In this document: one piece after another, positions 49,601 to 62,400 of the stretch
Numbering within the stretch: position 1 is the first letter of the stretch
Layout: the number at the start of each line of letters is the position of its first letter
From: Apoda limacodes
Taxonomy: Eukaryota > Arthropoda > Insecta > Lepidoptera > Limacodidae
Direction: 5' to 3'
NCBI GenBank assembly: GCA_946406115.1
Contig: OX291557.1
Coordinates: 9,146,501-9,210,500, forward strand
DNA: 64,000 nt
The notes under the pieces: generated by a model
What the model was told of the DNA's origin: nothing
Databases searched by the model: none
Seen by the model: only the letters and a program-made list of their open reading frames with translations
Made by a program: the position numbers and the translations under genes

Positions 49601-52600
49601 TGTGGACTATGGCCCAAATCACCCTTGAAGACGGTAGGCTAAGGCATGATCAATTTAAAAGTCATGTCCCTAATTGCAAAATTTTAAATTAAGCATCAGT
49701 AAAGTAGTGGTATGAATGAAAAGACCAAGAAAAGACCTCTCCAAGAAAAGACTTGACGGATAATCAAGTAGCGTTTTTGTTGAAGTACGGATCCTAATTA
49801 ATTTTAAATATAAAAAATTTTCAGGACTTACTAATAGGTGAAAATAATGTCGATTATGAGGATAGCAATACGGCGCAAGTTTTAGAAAATGCCTTGACAG
49901 ATCAAAAGGAAAGTCCACACGCAAAGGAAAAGAGACAGTTACTGCAGCTAGTGCAGTCATTACAAGAAAATCACGATAAAGAAATAGATTTAATGGAAAC
50001 ATCATATAGGCAAGTAAAAATTTAATTGTAATTAATGGACCGCTTGTATAATGGCACGTGTTCAGAAGTATTGTTTGAAATGATGCCCACGGCTACTCTC
50101 TACCATCGCACCGCTCGCCATCGACAGGGAATTTATCTGCACATCTTAGAACCTAAGTGGTCACTACAGTGCAGGTCCGAAGAAACGAAAACGCTTAGGT
50201 TGTGGAATGAGCTCCCTGCTAAGGTTTTCTCTAAGGAATAAAATAAAGGGGTTCTTCAAAAATGAAGTTATTCGATATTTGAAGGGTCGGCAACGCGCTA
50301 TTAATGCCCCAGGTCTGGCTAGCGTCCATAGTTTCCGGTGACTGCTTACTATAATAAGGCGGACCGTTAGCTTGTTTGCCACCTTAGTAGTACAGTAAAA
50401 AAAAATGGATTGCGCTATGCGAATTTTAAAACACGGATTTTATCTACATGTAGGTTAGTTAAGTACCTATCTATACGTTTTTTTTTCGCAGATTTTATTT
50501 GTTTTACATATTTTAAGCTTAAATAGATAATTGTAACGATACGACGTAGAAAATACTAGATAAGACTATTATCAGGTCATAATTTACTTGCAGAAGACAG
50601 CTTTCTTTCCTAGAAGTTTCTTCAAACCAGGCTGAAGAACGAATGAAAGAAGAAAGTGACAAACTAGTGAAGTTCTACACTGAGAAGATTAATTGGCTGG
50701 AAGAGCATCATCACATGTACAAGAAGATAACAGAAGAAAATATGACCTCTTTGACGGAACGTCATAAATCTGAAAGCGAAGCACTCAGGCAGCAGCATTC
50801 GGAGAATGTCAAAATTTTACAAGAACATCACACCGCACTAATGGAAAACATCAAGTAAATATGATGCTTGGTAATAAGGCACCTTAATGGGAACAGTCTC
50901 GAGCTATTCAAACTCTGGAATTCGATAGAAACATGTATGGAAGTCTAACTTGCCTCTCGAGTCCTTTGAATGTACTTGCATACATTTTTCTGTCGAATTC
51001 CAGAAACCGAATAGCTAGAGACTGTTCCTAATAAGCTCACAGGTCCTATTCCATATCCATGATTTCGCAGCCCAAAACTGTTATTGTACAAATTGTAACA
51101 TTCACGTCTAAAATATTTCTACTTAAAAATATTGTGTACATATTCATTCATTGTAACATGGTCTTTAACCCAATAATAATTTTATCAGTCGTTGTTTGAG
51201 ACAACAAGTGTGACGTCAATTATAATTACCCTTCAGTGATACATTTCATTACAGAAATGCTGTGAAGCAAGAACACAATCTCATTAAAGACTCTTCGAAT
51301 TTTTCATCTAGTTTGCTGCAGTTAGTAGATGATGTTAAGGAAAGTAGGTCACAATGTCAACAGCTCGTGGAGAAGATTCACGCGTTGACGGAGTCCACAC
51401 AACGTGATACCGAAAAGAGTTTGCAGGCCAGAGAAATGCAGGTTAACGGTAGGAAAAGTTGCTATAGAAAAAACTGCGTTTTCAACAACTTTATTCACCT
51501 ATATTAGTAGTTTATTGATCTAATTTTAAGTTAACGCAAATATATGGTATTTACCTATGCATACCTATCTTGTGATTCTAATTTGTGTAGTTTTTGTTTG
51601 TCGTATTTAGTTTTTATTTTATATTTCTTAGGAATGATCCAGCAGTTAAATAGTGAGCGGGAAAATTTTGAGAAAGAGAAAACCGAAAGCAGATATATTG
51701 TGAAAATGCTAGAGACGAGGCTTAAACAAATGACTGCGGTAAGTAGAGACAAGTAGGAAGCAGTACAAACTTATTATATGCAGATAGTTCTTCTATCATG
51801 AGATCAAGTCTCACAGGTCGATGCCTAAATTATCAGTTTTTGGAATTTCTATATTTGTGTTTAACATCTTACTTTCTCGACAAATTTCATGATTCTAGGT
51901 CAGTCGGGAAGTACCCCATAGGTTTAAATTTATTTGTGCATGCCAAAATATGCGACAAAAATGGCGGTATTTTCGCCGTTTTTTTTTATTGCGTTGATTT
52001 TCATTCACAAATTCAAGGCCGTAGACTTCAGTATTTGATATTAATTCCAAGTTAAAACCTTCACGCGTTCCTGAGAAAAAACGTCTTGTCAGGCAGATAG
52101 TCAACAAAGTGATCCTATAAGGATTTTTTTCCTTTTGACGTACTGAACCCTAAAAGGTTGAAAAATACTTTTGGAACCAATCTATTTTGACAGTTTTGGA
52201 GGCCATCTCACGCTGTGTCTTTCAATTTGTGCCCTTGTAACTTTTCTTCGCAATCATTCGCATTTTTTGAACACTATAAGAATACTATAACATGTTATGC
52301 TGTATCCCGTTTCACTGCGCCCTATTCTGTTTCTTGCAACATAAATAACTATTGGATATTTACCGGTTGGATAATTCGAAAACAATTATCGACTGATAAA
52401 ACAACAATTAAATTAAGATTAAGTATATAAAAATATATGCTTTTAATTAAACTAGATGATCGAAGAAGAGTCTGCAACGTTAAAGCAAAAGAAAATGGAA
52501 TTTGAGTTTGAGAAAGCAACATTTAGTAAACAAACAGAATTTGCAAAGAATTTACTGAAGAAACAAGACGAAGAAATGAAGGTAAATGTTATAACTAATC

Positions 52601-53766
52601 ATGTTATATCAAATAATTTTAATAAGTACATAGGTTATCTATTAAGTCATTTTTTGTAGATGCTCAGAGACGATATTCAAAAAGAATATCAAGAAAAGAT
52701 AACAAAGATAGACGAAGAGAAATCTAAAGCATTAAAAGATAGTGCAGTAATTGCAAAGGAAAAGGCTTCAGTACAAACCGTAAAACAAGAACTAGAGGTA
52801 TTCAGTAAATCTTCTATTATATCATTATCAGTTAAAATATTAAGTGTAGAAATAATCTGCAAAGTAAATTTCTTTTTCAGAAAATGAAGACAGAACTTCA
52901 AGTCCAACTTGAGCAAGCGACAGAGGAAAGATCAAAACTTAACTTAGAGAAGCAGCAAATACAAATAGAAAAACAAAGAATCATAGCAAAGTAGCTTATT
53001 TCGTCAATAAATGTAGAGTTATTTGACATGAAGATTTACAACTAACAAAAATATTTTATTCCAGAAGCAGAGATTTAGAATTGGTAGCAAAGTCTTCTAT
53101 AGAAAAACAATCGCAGGCAGATAGAAGATATTCAGATGCAGAACTTTTGCAACGAAAATTTGAGGACAGATTACGTCGCATTCAGGAACACGTCGTATCT
53201 TTAAATGCAAGAGAAAAACAAATAGCTCGAGAAAAAGTTGCTCTTTCCAGAGAAAGATTAAGTCTTCATAATGAGAGAAAGCAAATAGAAACTAGCCAGC
53301 AATGTTCTTTGTGTAGATCTACTCAAAACGTGCCATACGTTGATGCAGCTTATACGCTACCAGAAACTTATATCCACATGCCAGTTTCAAGAGACTATGG
53401 TGCTAATGTTAATTCAGCTGTAAGTACTATAGAACAAGAAATGATACGTCTGATGGGAAAGAATCTAAGAAATAGAACTGTGGCAGAAAATGATGAAAGG
53501 TTTTTTGAAAATGATATTATAGAAAATGTGCCATTACAAGATACGCAAGTAGAGACTGCCTCGTTTAAGGTGACTGTTACCTATATACATAGTGATTTAA
53601 TTTTGTAGGTAGAACAAGTACTAGTACGATATTTTTTACATTTCAGAATTACATGGATCCCAAATTTATGATGATGCGATTAGACGTTCAGCAAGTCATT
53701 AGCAACTTGGATCAAAAAAAGAACACTGATATTGAAGGAGTTGAAAGAGAAACAAACGATATCTAA
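46628..53766 (+). CDS. FBF1: FBF1 (Fas-binding factor 1) homologue, distal-appendage coiled-coil protein (eleven exons)
   Basis: FBF1 proteins sit on centriole distal appendages/transition fibres and act in cilium assembly. Exons: 46628-47684, 48287-48438, 49825-50009, 50594-50854, 51255-51448, 51632-51738, 52456-52581, 52660-52797, 52881-52990, 53065-53569, 53647-53766. Phases agree; about 984 aa. Residues 1-352 are acidic/Lys/Ser-rich and disordered, with a FDDDILG/LDDILG/LESILG motif repeated three times. From about 330 to 860 it is coiled coil, including MLRRQAEHRSQMQAIIAGHQ and FSSSLLQLVDDV. The closest family match is the late region with SRDLELVAKSS, REKQIAREKVALSRERLSLH and the ending segment NDERFFENDII. 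The intron after 50009 needs a GC donor or an alternative pair. The start is supported by the DDPLAGILSDD beginning. Confidence 0.85.
47855..48108 (+). mobile_element. tRNA-derived SINE (well preserved) in FBF1 intron 1
   Basis: Box A (GCAGCCTAGTTGGTAGTG) and box B (GGTTCGATTCC at 47909-47919) are intact. The body has CTTGAGTCTGGGTGTAC, GTTGTCTGGTACCCATAA and AGACGGCGCTGTGTGTAATG. It ends in a TTATTATTATTA tail. The start after the box A, the long non-tRNA body and the sister copies at 14.5 and 61.6 kb exclude a tRNA gene. Confidence 0.85.
48560..48660 (+). repeat. Dispersed LINE-tail-like repeat
   Basis: It reads GGTAGACTATGCCCTAAGCC and GAGGCCTGTGCCCTGCAGTG. Related pieces occur at about 49575-49645 and 60205-60275. 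In moth genomes this phrase sits at the 3' end of a non-LTR family. It lies in FBF1 intron 2. Confidence 0.55.
50060..50400 (+). mobile_element. LINE 3' end in FBF1 intron 3
   Basis: The conceptual protein fragment includes TLRLWNELPAKVFS, the usual last conserved segment of the polymerase of a common lepidopteran non-LTR element. After a shift comes a KGRQRAINAPGLASVHS-like end. It closes with GGTGACTGCTTACTATAA, TTTGCCACCTTAGTAGTA and an A-run, all typical of the 3' tail. The copy is 5'-truncated. Confidence 0.8.
50888..51031. mobile_element. Small foldback MITE (about 144 bp) in FBF1 intron 4
   Basis: The left arm GGGAACAGTCTCGAGCTATT, with CTGGAATTCGATAGAAACAT, is mirrored by the right arm (in reverse AGGAACAGTCTCTAGCTATT, then CTGGAATTCGACAGAAAAAT). 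The arms cover most of the element. It has no open frame of note. Confidence 0.75.
51830..52160 (+). repeat. Third copy of the repeat at 1-640, in FBF1 intron 6
   Basis: It shares AAATTTCATGATTCTAGGTC, ATGCCAAAATATGCGACAAA and CACGCGTTCCTGAGAAAAA with the copies at 1-640, and ends near GTACTGAACCCTAAAA. Same orientation as those copies. Confidence 0.7.
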
Positions 53767-53826
53767 GAAAAATTAAAGATCTATTGAGGAATCGGCATTA
53801 AAAAAAAAAAACTGAATGTATTATAT

Positions 53827-53832
53827 AATAAA
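53827..53832 (+). promoter_or_regulatory. FBF1 polyadenylation signal
   Basis: AATAAA occurs 61 bp after the stop codon, in the plus orientation. This gives a short 3' untranslated region. Confidence 0.55.
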
Positions 53833-56471
53833 TTTAATTATTAAATTGATGCTGGTGACCATTACAAATATATCTTTTCTTTATTAATTTAACCCTACGG
53901 ATTGTTATCAAACGTACACAAATGCTAAATTACTACACGCTAACTTAAGTAATATTCAATATCTTGTAAAAGTATATTTTATCAATTACAAAAAAGTTAT
54001 TTATGTTGTAAATATACCCAATTTCACAATACACGACTCTTTTAATGGCTTTACATTTTGTACAAGGTGTAGTTTTAGGTATCAACAAAACTTTATGTAG
54101 ATAAAAACCGCTAAGCTTAAAAACTACAACCTTTACGCACAAAATCCGTATTAAAATATTTACATACACTCCAGTCTTTCATAAAATTGCTTTAAGTAGA
54201 ATACATTATCTTAATTAAATTACATATGGACGGCCTGGCCTTTTCTAGATAATATTTTATAATTTCCTTCAGATCTTGCACTATAATGTAGGAAACTACA
54301 GCATAAATTAAATTTAAAATAAAACTTTTTGCAACGATGGTTTTGCGGGAAGTGACATGTGATTTATTATTATTAAGGCAAAGCATTGATAAACATTACC
54401 ATATTAGTGTGATTTGCCACTTTAGTGGTATTAAAAATAAAATAATCGCTCGCATCAATTTAATTTTATACGAGATAATTTAAAATTGCCGTACGATTGG
54501 AATTGGGATTGTTTTCGAAAGTCGGTCCCCCAGATCAGAGAATTTGAATTGAATCCAAAGGTTGCAGGTTCAAATGTAGCTAGGTAACTCTTTACCCTCG
54601 ATTTTAATTCAGCTGTAAATTTGGTACCAAATAAACAATTCACAACTTTTTGTGCCACAAATGAAATGGCCATATTTTTGTAAGACTGCTCAACCCTAAA
54701 TGAAATTTAAAGTATAGGTAAGTATACTATCAGAGTTGGTTTTTTTTAATGGATTATGGATCCAATAACATTTATTCCAAAGCCAAATAATTTAATAAGG
54801 TACCTGCTAGCAAGCTGTCAATAAATAAAAACCATAAGCTTATATTCTTTGATTTGTTCGGTAAACAGTCCACTTTTTTTCAATGCTTTGACTTAAAAAT
54901 TACAACTTATGTGGAGGTCTTTAGTTGAGTTTACAATAATAACATATTTTTTATTTAATTTCTATAGTCCTTTGGAATTAACTGTAATTATACTTATATT
55001 TTGATTCATGTACTACAGTATGTAGTATCAATGCTAATTTGCTGTATTTCTTACCCTTCTCAATCGCTTTCTCAGCCATGTTAAAACTAAGTTCAAATAG
55101 AAAAAAAAAAACAGACTGTAATGTTTCAATTCAAATAGCTATTAAACTTTGAATGGGCTTAAAGAATTTGGTTTTAAGGGCTTCATTACGCCATTCTGCA
55201 ACTCCGCCTTTTTACATAATCCTTTTTTTCAATTTCTGGAGTTCGTAATGTCTGAACCTGCGTTTCTTTAAATATTATTTAGAGTACCTTATTTGTATTT
55301 GCCGTTAACACGTTTCCATCCATCCATTAAGGTGAACACATTAAAATTTGCAATTTGGCATTGTTGTTGCATTTTAATCTTAACTGCGAACACCAGAAAT
55401 TGGTAAAAATGTATAAAAACGCCGAGTTGTGCTGAGCGTGTACAGCGGCCTTAATTACTATGCAACGCATTAAGTAGGTAAATCTTATTTCAAAAATATT
55501 AACCAAGAATATAGCATCAGCATACATCATTGAGATAATATTAAGGAACTTTATTTTATACAAATATTAAAAATTTATACAATTATATTATGACTAAAAT
55601 ATTTACATTTTAATAGTAAGTAGGTACGACATATAACAATTTTATTATACACATTTTCATGGCATGATTCGAAGTCTAATTTAACAGTGATAATGATATA
55701 ACATTATAAAAGCGAATGAAAAATATAATTTATTAAAATATTACATATGAAAATCTCCGCAACAATATCATTAATTTTTTTTTATCACAGTGCCGATACT
55801 TTGATATTAATATGAATACTAATTTATTCGATTTTATTACTTCTCAATATTAAATAAAAATTGGTAAGGTTTTTTTTTCGTTAGCTATAAAAACCATAAG
55901 GAATTTAAGACAATTTTTAATTTTGGTGAAATCATCTGATCCTTGTTATTTGAACATATAAATCGATCCAGCTTTCTAAATCCGAATTATTACGTTCTTA
56001 TATTTTTACAGCCAATACACCTTTTTACAGCCAAACCAGCGGCTTAATGAAAAATACATACGGGTCACAGCTGAACCCTTGGCTGCAACACTGGCTAGTA
56101 CAGTTCTGGACCAAAATGGATCAGGTACAATATACCTAACAGTTTTTTTTGGTTGTTAACTAACAATATCAGATGAGTCGCCTTAAAACAGATTTTTGTA
56201 ATTTATTCCGAAATCCGGATAATATAGGGCCTTAGCACACACGATTCTTTTGGCATCAACGACAAGCGACTTAGTTGCTTTAAAAGCTCGATATCGCGTC
56301 CTAACGATCTAGCTCACAGTCAGCAATCGAGTTTTTATAGTCCCATAGATGGTTTTTTTTAATTCAATTGAATAAAATCTGATAGCAGACACACAATAAG
56401 AATTAAATTTTAATTAATTAATGAGCTAATGAAAAAAAAATAGGAGATAACTGGAAAAATACAATCGAGTG
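53833..56471. other. Intergenic AT-rich DNA between convergent genes
   Basis: No exon or RNA gene is seen. A short reverse LINE-tail-like piece (TTTGCCACTTTAGTGGTATT) lies near 54412. The 3' untranslated region of the Rab11-FIP gene must lie at its right end; a minus-strand polyadenylation signal candidate (TTTATT) is near 56203. Confidence 0.4.
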
Positions 56472-59400
56472 TTATGATTTTATGTCGGTAGGTTGCTTCT
56501 GATACTTGACTTCTAACAACTGCGGGTAGTTTTCGACGATCGCCAACAATATGCCGTCAATGTAGTTTCTTAGTTGAACATTTACGTCTTGTTGTTCTTT
56601 TAAAGCTTTCTGCAGCTGTAAATAAAATTGATTGATAGTAGATTTCTCAGTACATTAATACAAATTATTTGATTACGATATTGTACAAAAGTTATTTTTT
56701 AAATATTTGATCAAACATTTGCCATATTGTTAGTAGATGCATAGCGTAATAACTACGCTATGTTAGATGCACGTAGATACTATAAATAAACTCATATATG
56801 TTAACAGTGGAAAAACAAGATAAAAGAATGAAAATTGAAGGGAAAATGAAAAGCTGTGAAAGTTTGAAAAAGGTACAGTTTACAAAAGGTTGAATTGTTA
56901 ATTAAAGCATGCATTCTAGAAATTTTGCCGATAACATTACTGCGCTGTAATAAAATAAATTAAACAGTTGAGTCCAGTTTTATCTACTAATATAATCCGC
57001 ACGCATTGAGAATGGGATGAAACTTGTTGAAGAAAATAAAAAAGACTAAAGCAAAGTAGGGTTAGCAAATATTCCTAAATATTTAAAATTTATTTATTTG
57101 TGTTGTAATTTACTTTTAGGGTAAGGCCTGTCCGCGCATGCCTCAGTTTTAAAAGGTCGCCTCCTATTCTAAAATCATGCGCACATATACTCTATACTAT
57201 ATATATGTATTTAAAGTATAATAGTGGCCAAATAATATACGTTACCCTTGACAATACTACGAATGATTTCATGAGTAAGTAATTTGGGTATATAATCTAT
57301 CTCTTAAGATGTATAGATAAGTACGTAATGAAACATTCTAGATTTTAAAATAATATTTTTGGCTTAACATATTGTGTTTAAAGCTAACAATACAACTATT
57401 GAATCGTAAGTCAAAAAAATCACATTACATGTAAAATAACAGTTATGAACACTATCTGCATGATAAATAACGTAAAGTATGAAATTAAATGCATTATTTA
57501 TAGTATGAATCATTTCCAGTGCAGTATTGTTTTCAGCCTTAAAAATATCATGCAATATCAGTATTATAATGTAATAATGCGTACCTTTTCCAACTCTATG
57601 CTGTGATCAGTTTGTGTATCGTTACCATCGAGCTGCAAAAATAATCAAGTTTTGTAAAGCGAAGCCGCGACTTGACCATGCTTACTTAGGTTGTATGTTT
57701 ACTGGATGAATGGAATAAATTTATATAATTAAAAAAAAAGCAAGCAAAATAATTCAAAGTTATATGTTACACCGTGTCTTTCAAACAATACTTTCTGTTA
57801 TTAGATTTTTTTAGTTCCTTTTTAGAATAATTAAAATATAAAATATAATTGTACGAATGAGTAATGACTGTTAATACGCTGTAGGTATTTATTAATAAAC
57901 TACTCTGTTATAACTGTTGTATCCATATTTGCATGCATCTTATGTTTTTTGACGACTCTAGGATATTGATGATAAAAGTGAAAAATTTCCCAAATGAATT
58001 TAGTTTCCTTAATAGGCTATTAGGCTAGGTTTTACAATTTATTGATGTGCAGTATTTTCCCTAATCTTTGACAAGGTTTAAAAACGGAACTTATGGACTG
58101 AAGACTATAGATAAATTTAAAAGAAAAAAAGTTTTTAAGCTGAATATTAATAGTAAAATCTACCCAAGTATTTTGAATAACCATACAAAATTCACTTGGA
58201 TTTGTTTTTTTTTTTTGAGCTCAGGTTCCATTTCCTGAGATCAGATGGAATATTATTATTAATTTAAATTAGCTACAAAAATTTTATTACATTAGCCATA
58301 AATTAGCAAGTATTTAAACAAAAACATATTTTTCTATAATGTGACATAAAAAAATATAAATCAACTGAATTCATATTGAACTTCAAACATCAAAAATTTT
58401 AATACAGTACAACATCTCAGATATAAAAAAATAAATGCGACTGTGGAATCAATAACAACAGTGCCTGTTCTTTTGTAGAAAAGCTTATTCTACTTGGCAT
58501 GTACAGTACCTACACGGAAATTAAACTAAGCATAGGAAAGGCAATGATCTTGGGTGCGCAACCTTTATACCAAAAGTGGCCAGAAACAAATTAAGGAATT
58601 TTTTGGAACTCATTTTGCCCACCTATTTATGTTTTTTTTGCAATCAAAAAAATATTTTTAGGTATAAGTCAGGTTAACTTCGGCATGTTTTCATGTTTGC
58701 TATACCAACAACCCAATTTATTAGATCAAACAAGATTTCTTTTTTTTTATGATTCAGACCGGCAGCAATGAACAAAATCGAAGCATTAGAGAGAAGTTTG
58801 AAATTGAAAGTTATATATTATTAAATTAATATTTTTGCTTTTTGTTACTTGCCTTGTTTTGCACACCCTACCTGAATCGATCATTTCCACAACAAAAAAC
58901 ATTTAAGATGGCGTAAGTTCATTTCTATGCCTTAGTTTGATAGCATTGTATTCTTAAATCCTTACCAACCTCCTACTAATACATACCTGGTCGTCACTCA
59001 TTTGTGATAGTTCGTGTGCCAGCGAATTGGGCATCAATGGACCATTGACTCCATCCAGTAAGCTGCGCCCTTCCTCCACGCCGCGTGTCAGGATCTGTGC
59101 CTGCAGTTCCTCTTGTGCTTCAAATAGCGCTGAAAGAAATATATACATACAATGTAAACCGAGAAGAACCCATGTAGGTAATATTAAAACTGACAACAGA
59201 CGCCACTACCAATAGTTCTGTTATTATAAAATTAAATCATCATAATCCAAATATAGTAGACTAGACATTGCCAGCGGCTCCGCCCGCCATGAATTGTGTT
59301 ATCGGCGTGGAACTCCTTAATTATACTAATGAAGTTTGCTATAGTAAGCTATAGCTACATCTATTGTTCTTTAAACTCTGTTATAGTTATTCCCACGGGA

Positions 59401-62400
59401 AATTTTGAATTTTTCGAGATAAAAAGTAGCCTATATGCTATTCCAGGACCTAACTTATATGTATGCCAAATTTCATCCCGATCCGTCCAGTGGTTGAAGC
59501 GTGATTGAGTAACAAACATCCATCCAGACATACAAACTTTCACATTGATAGTAGGATTATGCAATTGTTGCGAATGTGTGTACTTTTACTTTTTAGCTGA
59601 GTTTCACAATAATATAGCACAAGATTTAAAAAGACAAATTTCGTGCAATTGCATAGACTGCTTCTGGCTTGAAGATCTGCCTAGGCGTCCAATTAACTGG
59701 CTAAATTAACCAGATGGCTGCGACATATATATGTTGGCGGCCGATCGTAAAATCCGGCAGATCACGAAATTCTTAGGCAGATCGTAAAGTATGGAATAGA
59801 AATTATCATATAACTGAACAGATAATTATATGAAGCTTGCCTGGAACGTTTACAAAACAGAAACTGAACCTAACCTAACATACATGACTTATACAGTGCG
59901 ATTTCTGTTCCTTTTGTTTCTATACTTTACGATCTGCCTAGGAATTTCGTGATCTGTTGGATTTTACGATCGGCCGCCGACATATATAAGCTTCTTGGTT
60001 CGTGCTTTAATGTTAATCTTTGCTCATGCTTTAATGTTACAAGTACATATTTTACTTTATGCCACGAGTTAGTAAAAAGACTACTTATATGATACGAGTT
60101 TTAATTTTTGTGTTTTGAGTTTTGATTATGGAAATTAAAATACGGGGGTATAAAAAAAACTATATAACATTGCTACTAAAGTGTCTGTAAAATCACACTG
60201 GGTCGCCGCGGTGGATTATGGCCTAAAGCTTTGTCTAAGGATAGGTCTATGGCCCTGTAGTGGGGACAAACAACAACTAAGGGGACTAAAGTACAAAAAG
60301 TAATCCCCATCTATATCAGACATGCGAAAGAGTGTTTGTTAGTTTGTACATCTTTCATGGAGTAACTGAGAAACAGATTGACTTGATGTTTTGTACAGAG
60401 ATAGTTCTGTTAAATGATTTTTTTAATTGTTATTGAAGACATATACAAGGATAAACAATGAAAATGAAGATAGAAAGCTAATAATAAAAAGCTGATAGTA
60501 AAACACTTTTACTCAAAAAGTTCTAATCCAAATAATAAATAAAAAAAAAAACTGAACAGAAAAGGCTCCAGTAAAAACCTATACTCTATTTTCTTTGCAT
60601 AGCCTGTTGTCCTTTTTTAAAAATCTATCAAATTGTAATAAACGACTTTTCGAATAAATCCTTATCGTCCAGTAGAAAGCACAGAATAATTTTATTCTTT
60701 ATTTTTTCAAATATCGCACTAGCCAGTGGCTAATAGTGGTCGGATCCTAAAATCAAGTTTGAGAAGTGGCGTGGCATTGAGAAGGCTTATGTCCAGCAGT
60801 GGACCAAAATAAACAGGCTTAACTTTTTCAATCGGCACATATATATATTATACGTAACAAATGGACTGTATTGTAGAGGGCACCCTTCGATCAACTACCA
60901 CCAGGGCACTCGAACATCTACGAAATACGAACGTGGAGCTTGTTTTAAATGAACCCTTAGTTATGCAGTTAATAATTAAACTTACATTTGTTTTGAGTTC
61001 GCAATAGAGTCAACTCTTTCTGAAGCTCTTGTAGGCGAGGGTCAGGAGGCGGAGGTGGTGCGTCTCCTATGACTCGCAGCTCGCGGCGCGCCACTGCCAG
61101 CAGTTCTTGCGTCGCTGCTGCTGACTCCCTCTCGCGTCTCTCTGCCTCACGCGCTGCACTCAACTGTATCCCAACAAAAAAGAATGGTGTTTAGAGACGG
61201 ATAAACTGAGAATCATCATAATGTTCAATAAACTGATTGGTCGTTAAAAATATATCATGCTTTGAGCGGAGTTTTTTAAATTTTTGTTTATTTAAATTTT
61301 AAACCCTAAACTAAAACTCTGATAATAACATTTTTTGGACACTACACACAGCGACATCTGGTTCCAAACTACGTTAAGCTTATCATAATGTTCAATAAAC
61401 TGATTGGTCGTTAAAAATATATCATGCTTTGAGCGGAGTTTTTTAAATTTTTGTTTATTTAAATTTTAAACCCTAAACTAAAACTCTGATAATAACATTT
61501 TTTGGACACTACACACAGCGACATCTGGTTCCAAACTACGTTAAGCTTGTTACTTTGCTTTGGATACCAGACAGTGGATACAAATATCTACATATAAATA
61601 CTGTTTTTTTGTAGATACATGCATAATATCCATAGAAAACATCCAGACTCAAAACAATCTCAAATATAAATGTTTGTCCTGTGCGAGAATCGAACCCACG
61701 TCTCCGGTTCAGCAGGCAGGTCATTACCCACTGAGCCACAGAGGCTTTTAACTCTGTTAGTTATGAACAACATAGATAACAACCACTAGATCCCTAATAC
61801 AAGGCGACGCTAGCTCATAACTCATACATGAATCAGCGTATAAGCTACAAGAAACAAAACCTACTATTCACTTACGACCAGAAGTTCAACATCGGATTGT
61901 TCATTGTTGATAAAACTTGTTTTTGTCGTAATTGGATTTAAAATGTGTTCGTGCTCAGTAAAGTGATGTGTAAAAGTAGTATAACATCAAACTATAAAAC
62001 GGATGGATTTACTTTTCATTGGTAAATTGATAATAATTTACATTGTATCTTGGTTGTAGGTACATGGTTCACGTGATACTGGTCATTTATAAGAGCTTAT
62101 TGTGGGTTGTCTTTTTCGTTCTTCTTCTTCATTTTTGTTGCTGTTTCGATCATTATTCGACAGCACGTGTAAGCTAGTGACTGGGCAATTTTTTATCGAT
62201 ATCTATATAAAATATTTATTTTGATTAAAATATTAAGAGATGTTACGAATGTTTTTAAATGGTTATATTGGAAGTTGTAAATAAGCTTCCAATGTATAAA
62301 CGTTAACACCAAGCGATGCCAACGATGATGTTTTTTAAAAAGCGGGCGCAGTGCTTAGTTTCCTCGTACTAACAATTCATCGATAATTTTCGATCGACGT

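Noticed and set aside
61676..61748. Possible tRNA gene on the minus strand
   Set aside because: A-box and B-box are present, but the sequence continues into a SINE body shared with two other copies, so it is a SINE head.
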